DNA of 64,000 nt from Tabrizicola flagellatus (GCF_008271465.1 NZ_VMDU01000003.1:62001-126000), one strand, 5' to 3'. Shown: positions 36,788 through 46,094, counted from the stretch's first letter. Program-made: numbers and translations. The notes: generated from the letters alone by a model not told the origin.

Positions 36788-37951
36788 ATGAACAAGCACA
36801 CGGATTTTCAAGGGCTTGAGGTGGGTTACGACATCCCGGCCCTCCCGGGCATGGACGAGAAGGACATCCAGACGCCCTGCCTGATCCTCGACCTCGACGC
36901 GCTGGAGCGGAACATCGTCAAGATGGGCGACTATGCGAAGGCCCACGGGATGCGGCATCGGGTGCATGGCAAGATGCACAAGTCGGTGGACGTGGCCAAG
37001 CTGCAGGAGCGGCTGGGCGGCGCAGTGGGGGTCTGCTGCCAGAAGGTCAGCGAGGCCGAGGTCTTCGCCCGCGGCGGCATCAAGGACGTGCTGGTGTCGA
37101 ACCAGGTGCGCGACCCGGCCAAGATCGACCGCCTCGCCCGCCTGCCGAAGCTGGGCGCGCGGACCATCGTCTGCGTGGACGACGTGGCGAACGTCTCGGA
37201 CCTGTCGGCGGCGGCGGTGAAGCATGGCACCGAGATCGAGGTTTTCGTGGAAATCGACTGCGGCGCGGGCCGCTGCGGGGTCAAGACGCCCGAGGAGGTG
37301 GTGGCGATCGCCAAGGCCGTCGCGGCGGCGCCGGGGCTGAAGTTCACCGGAATCCAGGCCTACCAGGGCGCGATGCAGCACCTCGACCGCTACGAGGACC
37401 GCAAGGCCAAGCTGGATGCGGCGATTGCCCAGGTGAAGGCCTGCGTCGATGCGCTGGAGGCCGTCGGTCTGAAACCCGAGCTGGTGTCGGGCGGCGGTAC
37501 CGGGTCCTACTATTTCGAAAGCAATTCAGGTGTTTACAACGAGCTTCAGTGCGGCAGCTATGCCTTCATGGACGCCGATTACGGCCGCATCCTCGACAAG
37601 GACGGCAACCGCATCGACCGGGGCGAATGGGAGAATGCGCTGTTCATCCTGACCTCGGTGATGAGCCATGTGAAGGCCGACAAGGCGATCTGCGACGCGG
37701 GGTTGAAGGCACAGTCGGTGGACAGCGGGCTGCCGGTGATCTTCGGGCGCGACGACGTGAAATACGTCAAGTGCAGCGACGAGCATGGGGTGATCGAGGA
37801 TCCGCAGGGCGTGCTGAGGGTGGGCGACAAGCTGAAGCTGATCCCCGGTCACTGCGACCCGACCTGCAACGTGCACGACTGGTATGTCGGCGTGCGGAAC
37901 GGCAAGGTCGAGGTTGTCTGGCCGGTCTCGGCGCGCGGCAAGGCCTACTGA
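36788..37951 (+). CDS. bhcC: Beta-hydroxyaspartate aldolase BhcC
   Basis: 387 residues, fold type III PLP enzyme of the D-threonine aldolase family. It condenses glycine and glyoxylate to beta-hydroxyaspartate. The PLP motif is RVHGKMHKS (Lys62 likely), with QAYQGAMQHL and VSGGGTGSYYFE further along; the metal site near the C-terminus is GHCDPTCNVHDW. Length equals characterised BhcC. It follows bhcB by five bases (translationally close) and is separated from bhcD by 94 bases carrying a repeat. Confidence 0.95.
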   Translation: MNKHTDFQGLEVGYDIPALPGMDEKDIQTPCLILDLDALERNIVKMGDYAKAHGMRHRVHGKMHKSVDVAKLQERLGGAVGVCCQKVSEAEVFARGGIKDVLVSNQVRDPAKIDRLARLPKLGARTIVCVDDVANVSDLSAAAVKHGTEIEVFVEIDCGAGRCGVKTPEEVVAIAKAVAAAPGLKFTGIQAYQGAMQHLDRYEDRKAKLDAAIAQVKACVDALEAVGLKPELVSGGGTGSYYFESNSGVYNELQCGSYAFMDADYGRILDKDGNRIDRGEWENALFILTSVMSHVKADKAICDAGLKAQSVDSGLPVIFGRDDVKYVKCSDEHGVIEDPQGVLRVGDKLKLIPGHCDPTCNVHDWYVGVRNGKVEVVWPVSARGKAY

Positions 37952-37968
37952 TCGACAGAGTCGCCACG

Positions 37969-38018
37969 TCCCGCCGGAGGCATCCGACCGGCGGGAGTAT
38001 TTCCGATAAGAGCAAGTC
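37969..38018. repeat. Dispersed intergenic repeat (copy 5, forward, with hairpin)
   Basis: TCCCGCCGG (37969-37977) pairs with CCGGCGGGA (37988-37996) across a 10-base loop; GTATTTCCGATAAGAGCAAG follows. It is a member of the same family as 31938-31969, placed between bhcC and bhcD, and could influence bhcD expression. Confidence 0.78.
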
Positions 38019-38045
38019 AGGGTCCTGGGCCCTGGAAAGGCTGCC

Positions 38046-39005
38046 ATGCTGATCGTTCCCGAGGCGCTGATCGCCTCGCTTGTCACCCCCGAGGACGCCT
38101 TCCGCGCGGTCGAGGCCTGTTTTGTGGCCATGGCGCGGGGCGAGGCCTACAACTTTCCCGTCGTGCGCGAGGCGCTGGGCGGGGGGCGGCAGTACGGGTT
38201 CAAGTCCGGGCTGGACCGGGCGGCGGGGCAGCTGGGCGTGAAGGCGGGTGGCTACTTCCCCGGAAATGCCGAAAAGGGGCTGATCAACCACCAGTCCTCG
38301 GTTTTCCTGTTCGATCCGGATACGGGGCGGCCCGTCGCGATGGTGGGCGGGAACCTTCTGACGGCGCTGCGGACGGCGGCGGCCTCGGCGATTGCCATCG
38401 ACCGGCTGGCGCGGCCCGAGGCCGAGGTGCTCGGCATGGTCGGTGCCGGACATCAGGCGGGGTTCCAGTTGCGTGCGGCGGCCCGGGTGCGCCGGTTCCG
38501 GCGGGTGATCGCCTGGAACCCCCATCCCGAGATGCTGCCCCGGCTGGGAGCGGTGGCTGCCGAACTCGGGTTGCCGTTCGAAGCGGTCCCGCTGGAGCGG
38601 ATGCGCGAGGCGGATGTGGTGATCACCATCACCTCTTCGCCGGCCGCAAGCCTGATGGCGGCCCATGTCAGCCCCGGGACTCATCTGTCCTGCATGGGCA
38701 CCGACACCCGCGGCAAGCAGGAGGTCGAACCGGCCCTGGTTTCCGGCGCATCGGTGTTCACGGACGAGGTCGCGCAGTCGGTCACCATCGGAGAGGCGCA
38801 GCATGCGGTTACCGCTGGGCTGATCGATGCCGCTTCCATCACCCCTCTGGGCGATGTCCTGATCGGCGCGCATGCCGGGCGGCGGTCTGCAAGCGAGATC
38901 ACCCTTTTCGACGGCACCGGGGTGGGTCTTCAGGATCTTGCGGTCGCGGCGGTGGCTGTGGATCGCGCGCGTGAACGGGGGCTCGGAGTCGATGTCGGCG
39001 TCTAA
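38046..39005 (+). CDS. bhcD: Iminosuccinate reductase BhcD
   Basis: 319 residues, ornithine cyclodeaminase/mu-crystallin family. In the cycle it reduces iminosuccinate to aspartate with NADH, regenerating the amino donor for BhcA. The Rossmann motif is MVGAGHQAGFQLRAAAR (about 132-148), preceded by GGNLLTALRTAAASAIAIDRLA. Position at the end of bhcABCD and length identify it as bhcD rather than a true ornithine cyclodeaminase. It has its own short leader, so it may also be expressed separately. Confidence 0.94.
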   Translation: MLIVPEALIASLVTPEDAFRAVEACFVAMARGEAYNFPVVREALGGGRQYGFKSGLDRAAGQLGVKAGGYFPGNAEKGLINHQSSVFLFDPDTGRPVAMVGGNLLTALRTAAASAIAIDRLARPEAEVLGMVGAGHQAGFQLRAAARVRRFRRVIAWNPHPEMLPRLGAVAAELGLPFEAVPLERMREADVVITITSSPAASLMAAHVSPGTHLSCMGTDTRGKQEVEPALVSGASVFTDEVAQSVTIGEAQHAVTAGLIDAASITPLGDVLIGAHAGRRSASEITLFDGTGVGLQDLAVAAVAVDRARERGLGVDVGV

Positions 39006-39230
39006 GGGCCCGGACCCGACCTGCTGCGGGCCTGCCATCGCCCTGCATCTGCGATCCGACCTTTCGCGCTGGCATTTCCGGGATCAACGACGCAGCGCGG
39101 TCCGCCTTCAGTCTGTCTGACCGGTACCCGGCGGCCCGATACCGGAAAAGCTGCCGCTACCTGATATCCCGTTTCCGCAAGCCAGACAGAGGCCTTGTGC
39201 CGCGCGAAAGGCTTGTGCATCTCTGGTGTC

Positions 39231-39479
39231 ATGAACGACCTGTCCGACCTTGCCCGAGAGGGCGCGATTTTCCCCGTTCGCGTCACGCCGAACGCGCGCT
39301 GTCCCGGGGTTGAGCGCGTTGGCGACCGTATCGCTATCAGGGTGAGCGAGCCGCCCGAGGACGGTCGGGCGACCGAAGCGGCGCGTGTCTCTCTGGCACT
39401 GGCCCTGGGTGTTGCCAAATCAAGATTGAAACTGGTCCGGGGAGCCACAAGCAGGGAAAAGCTGTTCCGGCTGGACTGA
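39231..39479 (+). CDS. DUF167 (YggU) family protein
   Basis: 82 residues. The DUF167 fold is recognisable from FPVRVTPNARCPGVERVGDRIAIRVSEPPEDGRATEAARVSLALALGVAKSRLKLVRGATSREK; the TP-NA and GRAT-A elements are family marks. Function unknown, small cytosolic alpha/beta protein. The ATG at 39231 is used over an in-frame one at 39195. Its 225-base upstream gap after bhcD shows nothing recognisable. Confidence 0.85.
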   Translation: MNDLSDLAREGAIFPVRVTPNARCPGVERVGDRIAIRVSEPPEDGRATEAARVSLALALGVAKSRLKLVRGATSREKLFRLD

Positions 39480-39575
39480 GCCACGGCGCGGCAGTGGCCG
39501 GGCCCGGTGGATTCAGGATAGCGCGCTTTCTTTCGGCTCTGAAGTCGCCCGGGCATGCAACGACCTTTCCCCTGC

Positions 39576-41063
39576 CTATCTTGCTCCGACGCCGATGCAC
39601 AGCGCGTGGGCCTGTCTTTCACGATAGGACACCAGCCAGGTGGCCAGCTCCTCGGCGGGCATCGGTCGGGCGATGACGAAGCCCTGCACATGGCCGCAGC
39701 CCAGCTGTGCCAGAAGCGCATGCTCAGCCGGGGTCTCGACACCTTCGGCCAGGGTCTCGAGGCCCAGGCGCTCGGCCAGCGACAGTATCGCGGTCACCAG
39801 GTTCTGCTGGTCACGGTTCTGATCGACCTCCTTGATGAAGCTGCGATCGATCTTCAGCCGGTTCAGCGCAAAGCGGCGGATGGCTGTGATCGAGGCATTG
39901 CCCGTTCCGAAATCGTCAAGATCGACGCCGCATCCCATTGCGGCGATCCTGCCGATGTTCGCGGCGACGACATCCTCGCCATCGCCCGAAACCACGGATT
40001 CGAGGACCTCGACCGTCAGGCGCGACGGCGACAGGCCGAAACTGTCCAGCATCCACGCGAGTCGGTCGGGCAACTGCGGATCGCGCAGTTCCTGCTGCGA
40101 AAAGTTGACCGCCACCGCGGGGATGCGCAATCCACGCCGGTCGAAGTCGGCCAGCATGGCAAGTGACTGCGTCAGCATGGTCTGGCCCAGAAGCTCCATC
40201 AGGTCGGAGCCTTCGATTGCGGGAAGAAATGCCGCGGGCGCAAGACAGCCTCGGTCCGGATGCTCCCAGCGTACCAGCGCCTCGACCCCGGTGACGTCAC
40301 CGCTGTCGGTCGAGATCTGAGGCTGGAACCAGGCGCGCACTTCGCCCCGGTCGACTGCGGCCGAAAACCCGGCGCGCAAGGCGTCACGGTCGGACCGCGC
40401 TCGGGCCATCTCGGCCGTGAAACCGCGAATTGCGCCCGGGGTGCAAATCGCAGCCTCGTCCCCGGCGACCTGGGCCGCGTCCAGTAGCGCCCGCCCGCTG
40501 GGCTGCGTCAGTTGTGCCGAGTGGCAGAATCCGATCGAACAGATGACCTGCACCGGTCCGGACGCGAGCATGACCGGCTGCTGGACCACCAGTTGCATGC
40601 GGGCGGCGATGCGCACCATGATCTCGGCGTCCAGCCGTGGAGAGGCCGAAAGCGCCACCGCAAGACTGCCGTCCTCGAGCGTGTAGAGCAGGTCGCCCGG
40701 GCGGAGCGCCCCGCGCAGGCGCGCAACGGACGTGGCGAGGACCTCGCTTTGCCGGCTGCGTCCGAGCCGGTCGCGGAGATGCGCCGCATCGTCGAACTGG
40801 ATCACCAGACAGCCAGTCGCACCGCCGCGGACGGCAATCTCCGCAAGCGTCGCATCCAGCCGGGCGATCACCTGGTCGGACACGGATGCGGACGAGCCGG
40901 GCGGAATCGGACGCCGGACCGCCAGCATGGCCAGGGGACACAGGGCCGCCATCGTGGCCAGCCCAGCTTCGCCACCCAGCCAGAACACCGCCAGCGCAAG
41001 GAGGGGCGACAGTGCAAGGGCCTGCCAGGTCTGAATCGCCGGCCGCAGCGGTGCCAAGAACAT
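39576..41063 (-). CDS. EAL-domain cyclic-di-GMP phosphodiesterase with degenerate GGDEF domain
   Basis: 495 residues. Two N-terminal membrane segments (about residues 15-32 and 35-50), a diguanylate cyclase-like domain whose active-site loop reads EDGSL (about 130) in place of GGDEF and is likely inactive, and a full EAL domain with EALVRWEHP (261), NFSQQEL, and DLDDFGTGNAS. It should break down cyclic di-GMP at the membrane. The protein is standalone and ends 97 bases from DUF167. Confidence 0.88.
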   Translation of the reverse strand: MFLAPLRPAIQTWQALALSPLLALAVFWLGGEAGLATMAALCPLAMLAVRRPIPPGSSASVSDQVIARLDATLAEIAVRGGATGCLVIQFDDAAHLRDRLGRSRQSEVLATSVARLRGALRPGDLLYTLEDGSLAVALSASPRLDAEIMVRIAARMQLVVQQPVMLASGPVQVICSIGFCHSAQLTQPSGRALLDAAQVAGDEAAICTPGAIRGFTAEMARARSDRDALRAGFSAAVDRGEVRAWFQPQISTDSGDVTGVEALVRWEHPDRGCLAPAAFLPAIEGSDLMELLGQTMLTQSLAMLADFDRRGLRIPAVAVNFSQQELRDPQLPDRLAWMLDSFGLSPSRLTVEVLESVVSGDGEDVVAANIGRIAAMGCGVDLDDFGTGNASITAIRRFALNRLKIDRSFIKEVDQNRDQQNLVTAILSLAERLGLETLAEGVETPAEHALLAQLGCGHVQGFVIARPMPAEELATWLVSYRERQAHALCIGVGAR

Positions 41064-41139
41064 GCCAATCGCCCCCGTTCAGGCGGGCACGATGCCCGCG
41101 GATCGAGGTCAGGCTAGGCGGATGTTCATGATGAGTTCC

Positions 41140-42003
41140 TTAACGCTGCCCCGGAAGTTGCGTCGAATTTTCCAGATCGGCAGAGGCGGCCAGGGCGGCG
41201 AAATCGAACAGGCCGGGGTCGGCCAGATGCGAGGGACGCACGTTCATCAAGGCCCGGAACATGATCTGACGGCGGCCTGGCGTCCTGGTTTCCCAGTCGT
41301 CGAGCAATTTCTTCACCTGTGCGCGCTGCAACCCTTCCTGGCTGCCGCAGAGGTCGCACGGGATGATCGGATAGCCCATCGCCGCAGCGAACCTGCCGCA
41401 ATCTTCCTCCGCGACGAAGGCGAGCGGACGAGCGACGTATAGGTCGCCGTCCTCGTTCAGCAGGCGGGGGGGCATGGAGGCAAGGCGGCCGCCATGGAAG
41501 AGGTTCATGAAGAAGGTCTCCAGGATATCGTCGCGGTGGTGGCCGAGCACGACCGTCGAACAGCCCTCTTCCCGCGCGATGCGATACAGGTTGCCGCGCC
41601 GCAGCCGCGAGCAGAGCGAACACATCGTGCCGCCGGGCTTGATCTTGTCGATGACGACCGAATAGGTGTCCTGGTATTCGATCCGGTGCGGCACGCCCAT
41701 CCGGGTCAGGAATTCGGGCAGGACGGTGGCCGGAAAACCGGGCTGGCCCTGGTCGAGGTTGCAGGCGAGGAGGTCCACCGGCAGCAGCCCGCGCCATTTC
41801 AGCTCGTGCAGGATGGCGAGCAGCGTGTAGCTGTCCTTGCCGCCAGACAGGCACACGAGCCAGCGGTCGCCCGCCCGCGCCATGCCGTAGGTCTCGATCG
41901 CCTCGCGCACCTGTTGCACCAGGCGCTTGCGCAGCTTGCGGAACTCCAGGCTTTTCGGGGCGCCGTGGAACAGCGGGTGGATGTCGTCGGTGTCGTCGAG
42001 CAT
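41140..42003 (-). CDS. ttcA: tRNA 2-thiocytidine(32) synthetase TtcA
   Basis: 287 residues. PP-loop SGGKDS (about 52-57) adenylates cytidine 32, and the Fe-S cysteines lie in [10 protein letters not shown] and [27 protein letters not shown] is highly typical. It places sulfur on C32 of certain tRNAs, including arginine tRNAs in characterised bacteria. The ATG at 42003 is preferred over an upstream one at 42069. It may be downstream of the SDR gene on the same strand, with the long inverted repeat between them. Confidence 0.95.
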   Translation of the reverse strand: MLDDTDDIHPLFHGAPKSLEFRKLRKRLVQQVREAIETYGMARAGDRWLVCLSGGKDSYTLLAILHELKWRGLLPVDLLACNLDQGQPGFPATVLPEFLTRMGVPHRIEYQDTYSVVIDKIKPGGTMCSLCSRLRRGNLYRIAREEGCSTVVLGHHRDDILETFFMNLFHGGRLASMPPRLLNEDGDLYVARPLAFVAEEDCGRFAAAMGYPIIPCDLCGSQEGLQRAQVKKLLDDWETRTPGRRQIMFRALMNVRPSHLADPGLFDFAALAASADLENSTQLPGQR

Positions 42004-42060
42004 GAGCAGACCTTTCGGATGCGCCCTTATGCCAGAGCGGTGCCCGGGGTGCAAAGACCC

Positions 42061-42128
42061 GCTCATCACTTCCTTCGGTCGCTCTTCGCCGGCGGCCTTG
42101 CGAAGAGCGACCGAAGGAAGCGATGAGC
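42061..42128. repeat. Long inverted repeat between SDR and ttcA
   Basis: Arms of 29 bases (42061-42089 and 42100-42128) with a single mismatched pair (A42068/C42121) and a 10-base loop. It lies 7 bases beyond the SDR stop on the minus strand. No clear U-tract in either direction, so an RNA-processing or pausing role is as plausible as termination. Confidence 0.85.
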
Positions 42129-42134
42129 CGCCGT

Positions 42135-42866
42135 TCAGACGTGTTGCGCGCCGTTTACCTCGATCTCGGCGCCGGATATGTAGCTGGCCTGATCCGAGCA
42201 GAGGAACCAGATCACGTCTGCCACCTCCTTCGGCTGGCCAAGCCGCTGCAGCGGCAACTTCTCGACGATCTTCTCGGTGCCGGGCGACAGGATCGAGGTC
42301 TCAACCTCTCCCGGAGCAATGGCGTTGACGCGCACGCCCAGGGGGCCGAAATCATGCGCCATTTCCCGGGTCAGGGCGGCCAGAGCAGCCTTGGAGGTGG
42401 CATAGGCAGCCCCCGCGAAGGGATGCACCCTGCTGCCGGCGATGGATGTGACATTGACGATGCTGCCCTTGGCGGCGGTCAGTTCGTCCTTCAGCCCGCG
42501 GGCGAGGATCACGCTGGCGAAGAAGTTGACGTGGAACACATGGCCCCAGGTCCGAAGGTCGGTGTCGAGCGTGTTGAGCCGCGCCCCACCCGGTCCTTTG
42601 GGACTGATTCCGGCATTGTTCACAAGGGCATGGACCTTGCCGCCGACCTTGGCCCTGATCGTCTCGATGGCGGCGATGGTCTTGTTCGGGTCGGCGAGGT
42701 CGATCTCGATATGGTTGGCCTCGCCCCCTGGCCAGGGGCAGCGCGGGTCGAAGGGCTGGCGCGAGCAGGTCAGCACCCGCCAGCCTTCGGCCGAAAACCG
42801 CTTGACGGTGGCATGGCCGATCCCGCGGCTTGCGCCGGTCAGGACGAGGGTCTTCTGGTCGGACAT
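42135..42866 (-). CDS. Short-chain dehydrogenase/reductase
   Basis: 243 residues, classical SDR. The NAD(P) motif [10 protein letters not shown] is at 10-19, NNAG at 88-91, the catalytic Ser in [10 protein letters not shown] and the catalytic Tyr/Lys in [13 protein letters not shown] (YxxxK). The tail [33 protein letters not shown] is typical of FabG-like enzymes. Substrate unknown. It is divergent from argB across about 104 bases. Confidence 0.9.
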   Translation of the reverse strand: MSDQKTLVLTGASRGIGHATVKRFSAEGWRVLTCSRQPFDPRCPWPGGEANHIEIDLADPNKTIAAIETIRAKVGGKVHALVNNAGISPKGPGGARLNTLDTDLRTWGHVFHVNFFASVILARGLKDELTAAKGSIVNVTSIAGSRVHPFAGAAYATSKAALAALTREMAHDFGPLGVRVNAIAPGEVETSILSPGTEKIVEKLPLQRLGQPKEVADVIWFLCSDQASYISGAEIEVNGAQHV

Positions 42867-42970
42867 CTGCGGTCTCCTTCGGGGCCACAGGCTACGCTTG
42901 CCGATGGGGAACGCAAGGCTTGGCAGGGGGGCCGAAAAGGCTTATGCGGCGCGAAAGCATGGAGGCCCAG

Positions 42971-43870
42971 ATGAAGCAGCAGACCCTGACCGCCGAGAAC
43001 GCCAAGGCCACCGCGAAGATGCTGTCCGAGGCGCTGCCCTATCTCCAGCGGTTCGAGGGTGCGGTGGTGGTGGTGAAGTTCGGCGGCAACGCCATGGGCG
43101 ACGACGCGGCGATGGCCGAGTTCGCCCGCGACATCGTGCTGATGAAGCAGGTGGGTGTGCATCCCGTCGTGGTCCATGGCGGCGGGCCGATGATCAACGA
43201 AATGCTTGACAAGCTTGGGATAAAATCCGAGTTCGTGCGCGGCAAGCGGGTGACGGACAAGGCCACGGTGCAGGTGGTCGAGATGATCCTGTCGGGCCTT
43301 GTCAACAAGCGGATCGTGCAGGCGATCATGGATGCCGGCGGCCGCGCGGTGGGGATTTCCGGCAAGGACGATGACCTGATGGTCTGCGAGGCCGACGACC
43401 CGGAACTGGGCTTCGTCGGCCGCCCGGTCGAGATGAACGTGCAGGTGCTGCGCGATCTTTACAACGCCGGGATCATCCCGGTCGTGGCGCCGGTGGCGAC
43501 GGGGATGAAGGACAACGAGACCTTCAACGTCAACGGCGACACGGCGGCGGGCGCCATCGCCGGGGCGCTGAAGGCGGATCGGCTGCTGCTCTTGACCGAT
43601 GTGCCGGGGGTGAAGAACGCGGCGGGCGAGGTGATGACCCAGATCACGCCCGATGAGATCCGCCAGATGATCCGCGACGGGGTGATCTCGGGCGGCATGA
43701 TCCCCAAGACAGAGACCGCTCTCATGGCCATCGAGCAGGGGACGCGGGCGGTGACGATCCTGGACGGCAAGGTGCCGAATGCCTGCCTGCTGGAACTGTT
43801 CACCGACCATGGCGCGGGAAGCCAGATCCGTTCGACCGAGCCGCGGGTGAAGCCGCATGTCCGGCGCTGA
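42971..43870 (+). CDS. argB: Acetylglutamate kinase
   Basis: 299 residues, amino acid kinase family. It phosphorylates N-acetylglutamate in arginine synthesis. KFGGNAMGD near residue 36, [14 protein letters not shown], and [12 protein letters not shown]-type and [27 protein letters not shown] segments are characteristic. The ATG at 42971 has GGAGG at 42961-42965 five bases before it; another in-frame ATG is at 42959. This is the second arginine gene of the window, unlinked to argF. Confidence 0.97.
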   Translation: MKQQTLTAENAKATAKMLSEALPYLQRFEGAVVVVKFGGNAMGDDAAMAEFARDIVLMKQVGVHPVVVHGGGPMINEMLDKLGIKSEFVRGKRVTDKATVQVVEMILSGLVNKRIVQAIMDAGGRAVGISGKDDDLMVCEADDPELGFVGRPVEMNVQVLRDLYNAGIIPVVAPVATGMKDNETFNVNGDTAAGAIAGALKADRLLLLTDVPGVKNAAGEVMTQITPDEIRQMIRDGVISGGMIPKTETALMAIEQGTRAVTILDGKVPNACLLELFTDHGAGSQIRSTEPRVKPHVRR

Positions 43871-44024
43871 GGGCGTGCGGTGAGTTAACCCGCTGAACTG
43901 GCCGAAAATCTTCCGTCTGCTTCGCGTCGGCTTTCCGTCTGGCATCCGTCGGGCATCGCGTCGCGCTGCCCGTCCCGGCTTGCCCTGTTAACCTGACCGC
44001 GCGAATCGGGTCCTGGGAGGGACA

Positions 44025-44819
44025 ATGGAGCAGGAGCTGCTCTGGCGCGGGGGGATCTTTCTGGGTGTCCTGGCCCGGATGGCGGCGCTGGAGGCCTGGC
44101 TGCCGCGCCGCGTCCGCAGCCTTGACCGCAGCCGGCGCTGGCCGACGAACCTGGGCCTGACGGTCTTGAACACGCTGGCGTTGCGGGGGCTGGCCATCGC
44201 CCTGCCGCTTCTGGCGATCGGGGCGGCGCTGGATGCCGAGGCGCAGGGCTGGGGTCTCTTCAACCGGCTGGACTGGCCCGCATCGGTCGAGCTGGTCCTG
44301 GCCGTCCTGATCCTCGACCTCGCGATCTGGGCGCAGCACCTGGTGACGCACAAGGTGCCGCTGTTCTGGCGGTTCCACCGGGTCCATCATGCCGACCGCG
44401 ACATGGACGTGACCACGGGTTTCCGCTTTCACCCGGTGGAGATCCTGGCCTCGATGGGGTTGAAGATCGGGCTGGTCTATCTGCTGGGGCCTGCGGCGCT
44501 GGCGGTGCTGGTCTTCGAGATCATGCTCAGCGCCACGGCGCTGTTCAGCCATTCCAACCTGGCGCTGCCGGCGCCGGTGGACCGGGTGCTGCGGCTGGTC
44601 CTGGTGACGCCCGACATGCACCGGGTGCATCATTCGGTGCACCGGGCCGAGCATGACAGCAATTACGGCTTCTGCCTGTCGCTTTGGGACCGGATTTTCC
44701 GCACCTATGTGCCAGAACCGAAGGCGGGACATGACGGGATGACGGTGGGGCTGCAATGGCAGGACGACAGACCGGCGCGGCTGGGGTGGCTTCTGGCGCT
44801 GCCCTTCTTCCGGCGCTGA
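44025..44819 (+). CDS. Sterol desaturase/fatty acid hydroxylase family protein
   Basis: A 264-residue integral membrane enzyme with four or five membrane segments. The di-iron histidine motifs are HLVTHKVPLFWRFHRVHHADRDMDVTTGFRFHP and MHRVHHSVHRAEHDSNYGF. These enzymes hydroxylate or desaturate lipid-like substrates with O2 and an electron donor. In Rhodobacterales the substrate is usually unknown. GGGAGGGACA (44015-44024) sits just before the ATG. It overlaps the next gene, a ferredoxin-like protein, by 64 bases. Confidence 0.88.
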   Translation: MEQELLWRGGIFLGVLARMAALEAWLPRRVRSLDRSRRWPTNLGLTVLNTLALRGLAIALPLLAIGAALDAEAQGWGLFNRLDWPASVELVLAVLILDLAIWAQHLVTHKVPLFWRFHRVHHADRDMDVTTGFRFHPVEILASMGLKIGLVYLLGPAALAVLVFEIMLSATALFSHSNLALPAPVDRVLRLVLVTPDMHRVHHSVHRAEHDSNYGFCLSLWDRIFRTYVPEPKAGHDGMTVGLQWQDDRPARLGWLLALPFFRR

Positions 44820-45445
44820 CCGCGCGGATCGAGGCAGAGCGGCTGGAGGTCCTGGGCGGCTTTGCCGTGGAGCCGGAAGAGGAAGGTTTTCCGGCGGGGA
44901 CGCGGACGCTTCTCTTGCTGGGGCCGAGGGAGCCGGGGTTCTGGGCGCATCTGACGGCGCAGCCGGAATGGGGCGGGCCCGATCCGGTGGACCGCTGGTC
45001 GCGCCGCGTGATCGGGCGGATCGCCTGCGACCTCGGGGCCAAGGCGCTGTTTCCCTTCGGCGGGCCGCCCTGGCATCCGTTCTACCGCTGGGCCTTGCGG
45101 ACGGGGCGGGTCTGGGACAGCCCGGTGCGGCTTCTGGTCCATGCCGGGCAGGGGCTGATGGTCAGCTTTCGCGGCGCGCTGGCCCTGCGCGAGGCGGTGG
45201 ATGTGCCGCCCGCGGTGGCAAAGCCGTGCGAGACCTGTGCGGCGCCCTGTCTGTCTGCCTGTCCGGCAGGGGCGCTGACCGGGGAGGGGTATGATGTGCC
45301 GGGGTGCCATGCCTGGCTCGACCGGGCCGAGGGGGCGGAATGCATGGCGGGCGGCTGCCTCGTGCGCCGCGCTTGCCCGGTGTCGCAAAGCTATGCAAGA
45401 CTGCCGGAACAGTCGGCCTATCACATGGGGCAGTTCCACCGATGA
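44756..45445 (+). CDS. Ferredoxin-like 4Fe-4S protein related to epoxyqueuosine reductase
   Basis: Up to 229 residues. The C-terminal cysteine cluster reads CETCAAPCLSACPAGAL (about 160-176), followed by CHAWLDRAEGAECMAGGCLVRRACPV, enough for two 4Fe-4S clusters. The region before it (RLEVLGGFAV, TRTLLLLGPREPGFW, ALFPFGGPPWHPFYRW) resembles QueG-like proteins without the B12 domain. The start is uncertain: ATG 44756, or GTG 44786. A role as electron donor for the overlapping hydroxylase is a plausible inference. Confidence 0.78.
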   Translation: MAGRQTGAAGVASGAALLPALTARIEAERLEVLGGFAVEPEEEGFPAGTRTLLLLGPREPGFWAHLTAQPEWGGPDPVDRWSRRVIGRIACDLGAKALFPFGGPPWHPFYRWALRTGRVWDSPVRLLVHAGQGLMVSFRGALALREAVDVPPAVAKPCETCAAPCLSACPAGALTGEGYDVPGCHAWLDRAEGAECMAGGCLVRRACPVSQSYARLPEQSAYHMGQFHR

Positions 45446-45945
45446 AGCGGTTGATCCTGACGCGGCACGCGAAATCGTCGTGGGACGATCCGATGACCCC
45501 CGACCACGACCGCCCGCTGAACGAGCGCGGCAAGGCGGCGGCGGCGGACCTGGGGCAATGGCTCGCCAGCCGCGACTATGTGCCTGGCGAGGTCTTGTGT
45601 TCCGACGCCTTGCGCACACGAAAGACGTTCTCCGGTATCGCCCCGGCCCTGCCGGCAACGACGGTGCTGGAACTGAAACCCGCGCTCTACCATGCCGGGC
45701 CGGATGTGATGATGGCGGTCCTGCGCCATGCCAAGGCCGACGTGGTGATGATGATCGGCCACAATCCCGGCATCGCCGAGTTCGCCGCGCGCCTTGTCGC
45801 GCATCCGCCCGCGAACCCGGAATTCCACCGCTATCCCACCGGGGCGACGCTGGTCGCCGATTTCGACGTGGAGGACTGGGCCAAGGTCGCCTTCGGCACC
45901 GGCGTCGTGGTGGATTTCGTCGTCCCGCGCGAGATCGTGGTCTGA
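45442..45945 (+). CDS. Histidine phosphatase family protein (SixA-like)
   Basis: 167 residues, phosphoglycerate mutase/SixA-like fold. The RHG-type motif is LILTRHAKSSWDDP (residues 4-17, catalytic His 9), then HDRPLNERGKAAA, CSDALRTRKTF and IGHNPGIAEF with the second catalytic His. Members dephosphorylate histidine-phosphorylated proteins or small molecules; the target is unknown here. It starts in the stop of the ferredoxin-like gene (ATGA overlap), so the two are coupled. Confidence 0.9.
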   Translation: MKRLILTRHAKSSWDDPMTPDHDRPLNERGKAAAADLGQWLASRDYVPGEVLCSDALRTRKTFSGIAPALPATTVLELKPALYHAGPDVMMAVLRHAKADVVMMIGHNPGIAEFAARLVAHPPANPEFHRYPTGATLVADFDVEDWAKVAFGTGVVVDFVVPREIVV

Positions 45946-46005
45946 GCGTCTGACCCTGGGCGAGGCGGCCGCCTCGGGGGCCATCGAGGCCCCGCTCGGC
46001 GGCGG

Positions 46006-46038
46006 GCCTCTGGCGGGAGTATTTGGGAAAAGGGCAAG
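46006..46038. repeat. Dispersed intergenic repeat (copy 6, forward orientation)
   Basis: GCCTCTGGCGGGAGTATTTG then GGAAAAGGGCAAG; one substitution and one extra G relative to copy 4. It is located between the sixA-like gene and the next SDR gene. Confidence 0.83.
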
Positions 46039-46094
46039 CCATGGTCGGGCAGGGACCGGGCACTATCTTTCGCCTCGGTTTTTCGGAGGCGGGC

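Noticed and set aside
39006-39230. Possible small RNA or gene between bhcD and the DUF167 gene
   Set aside because: No convincing hairpin, promoter or coding potential was seen.
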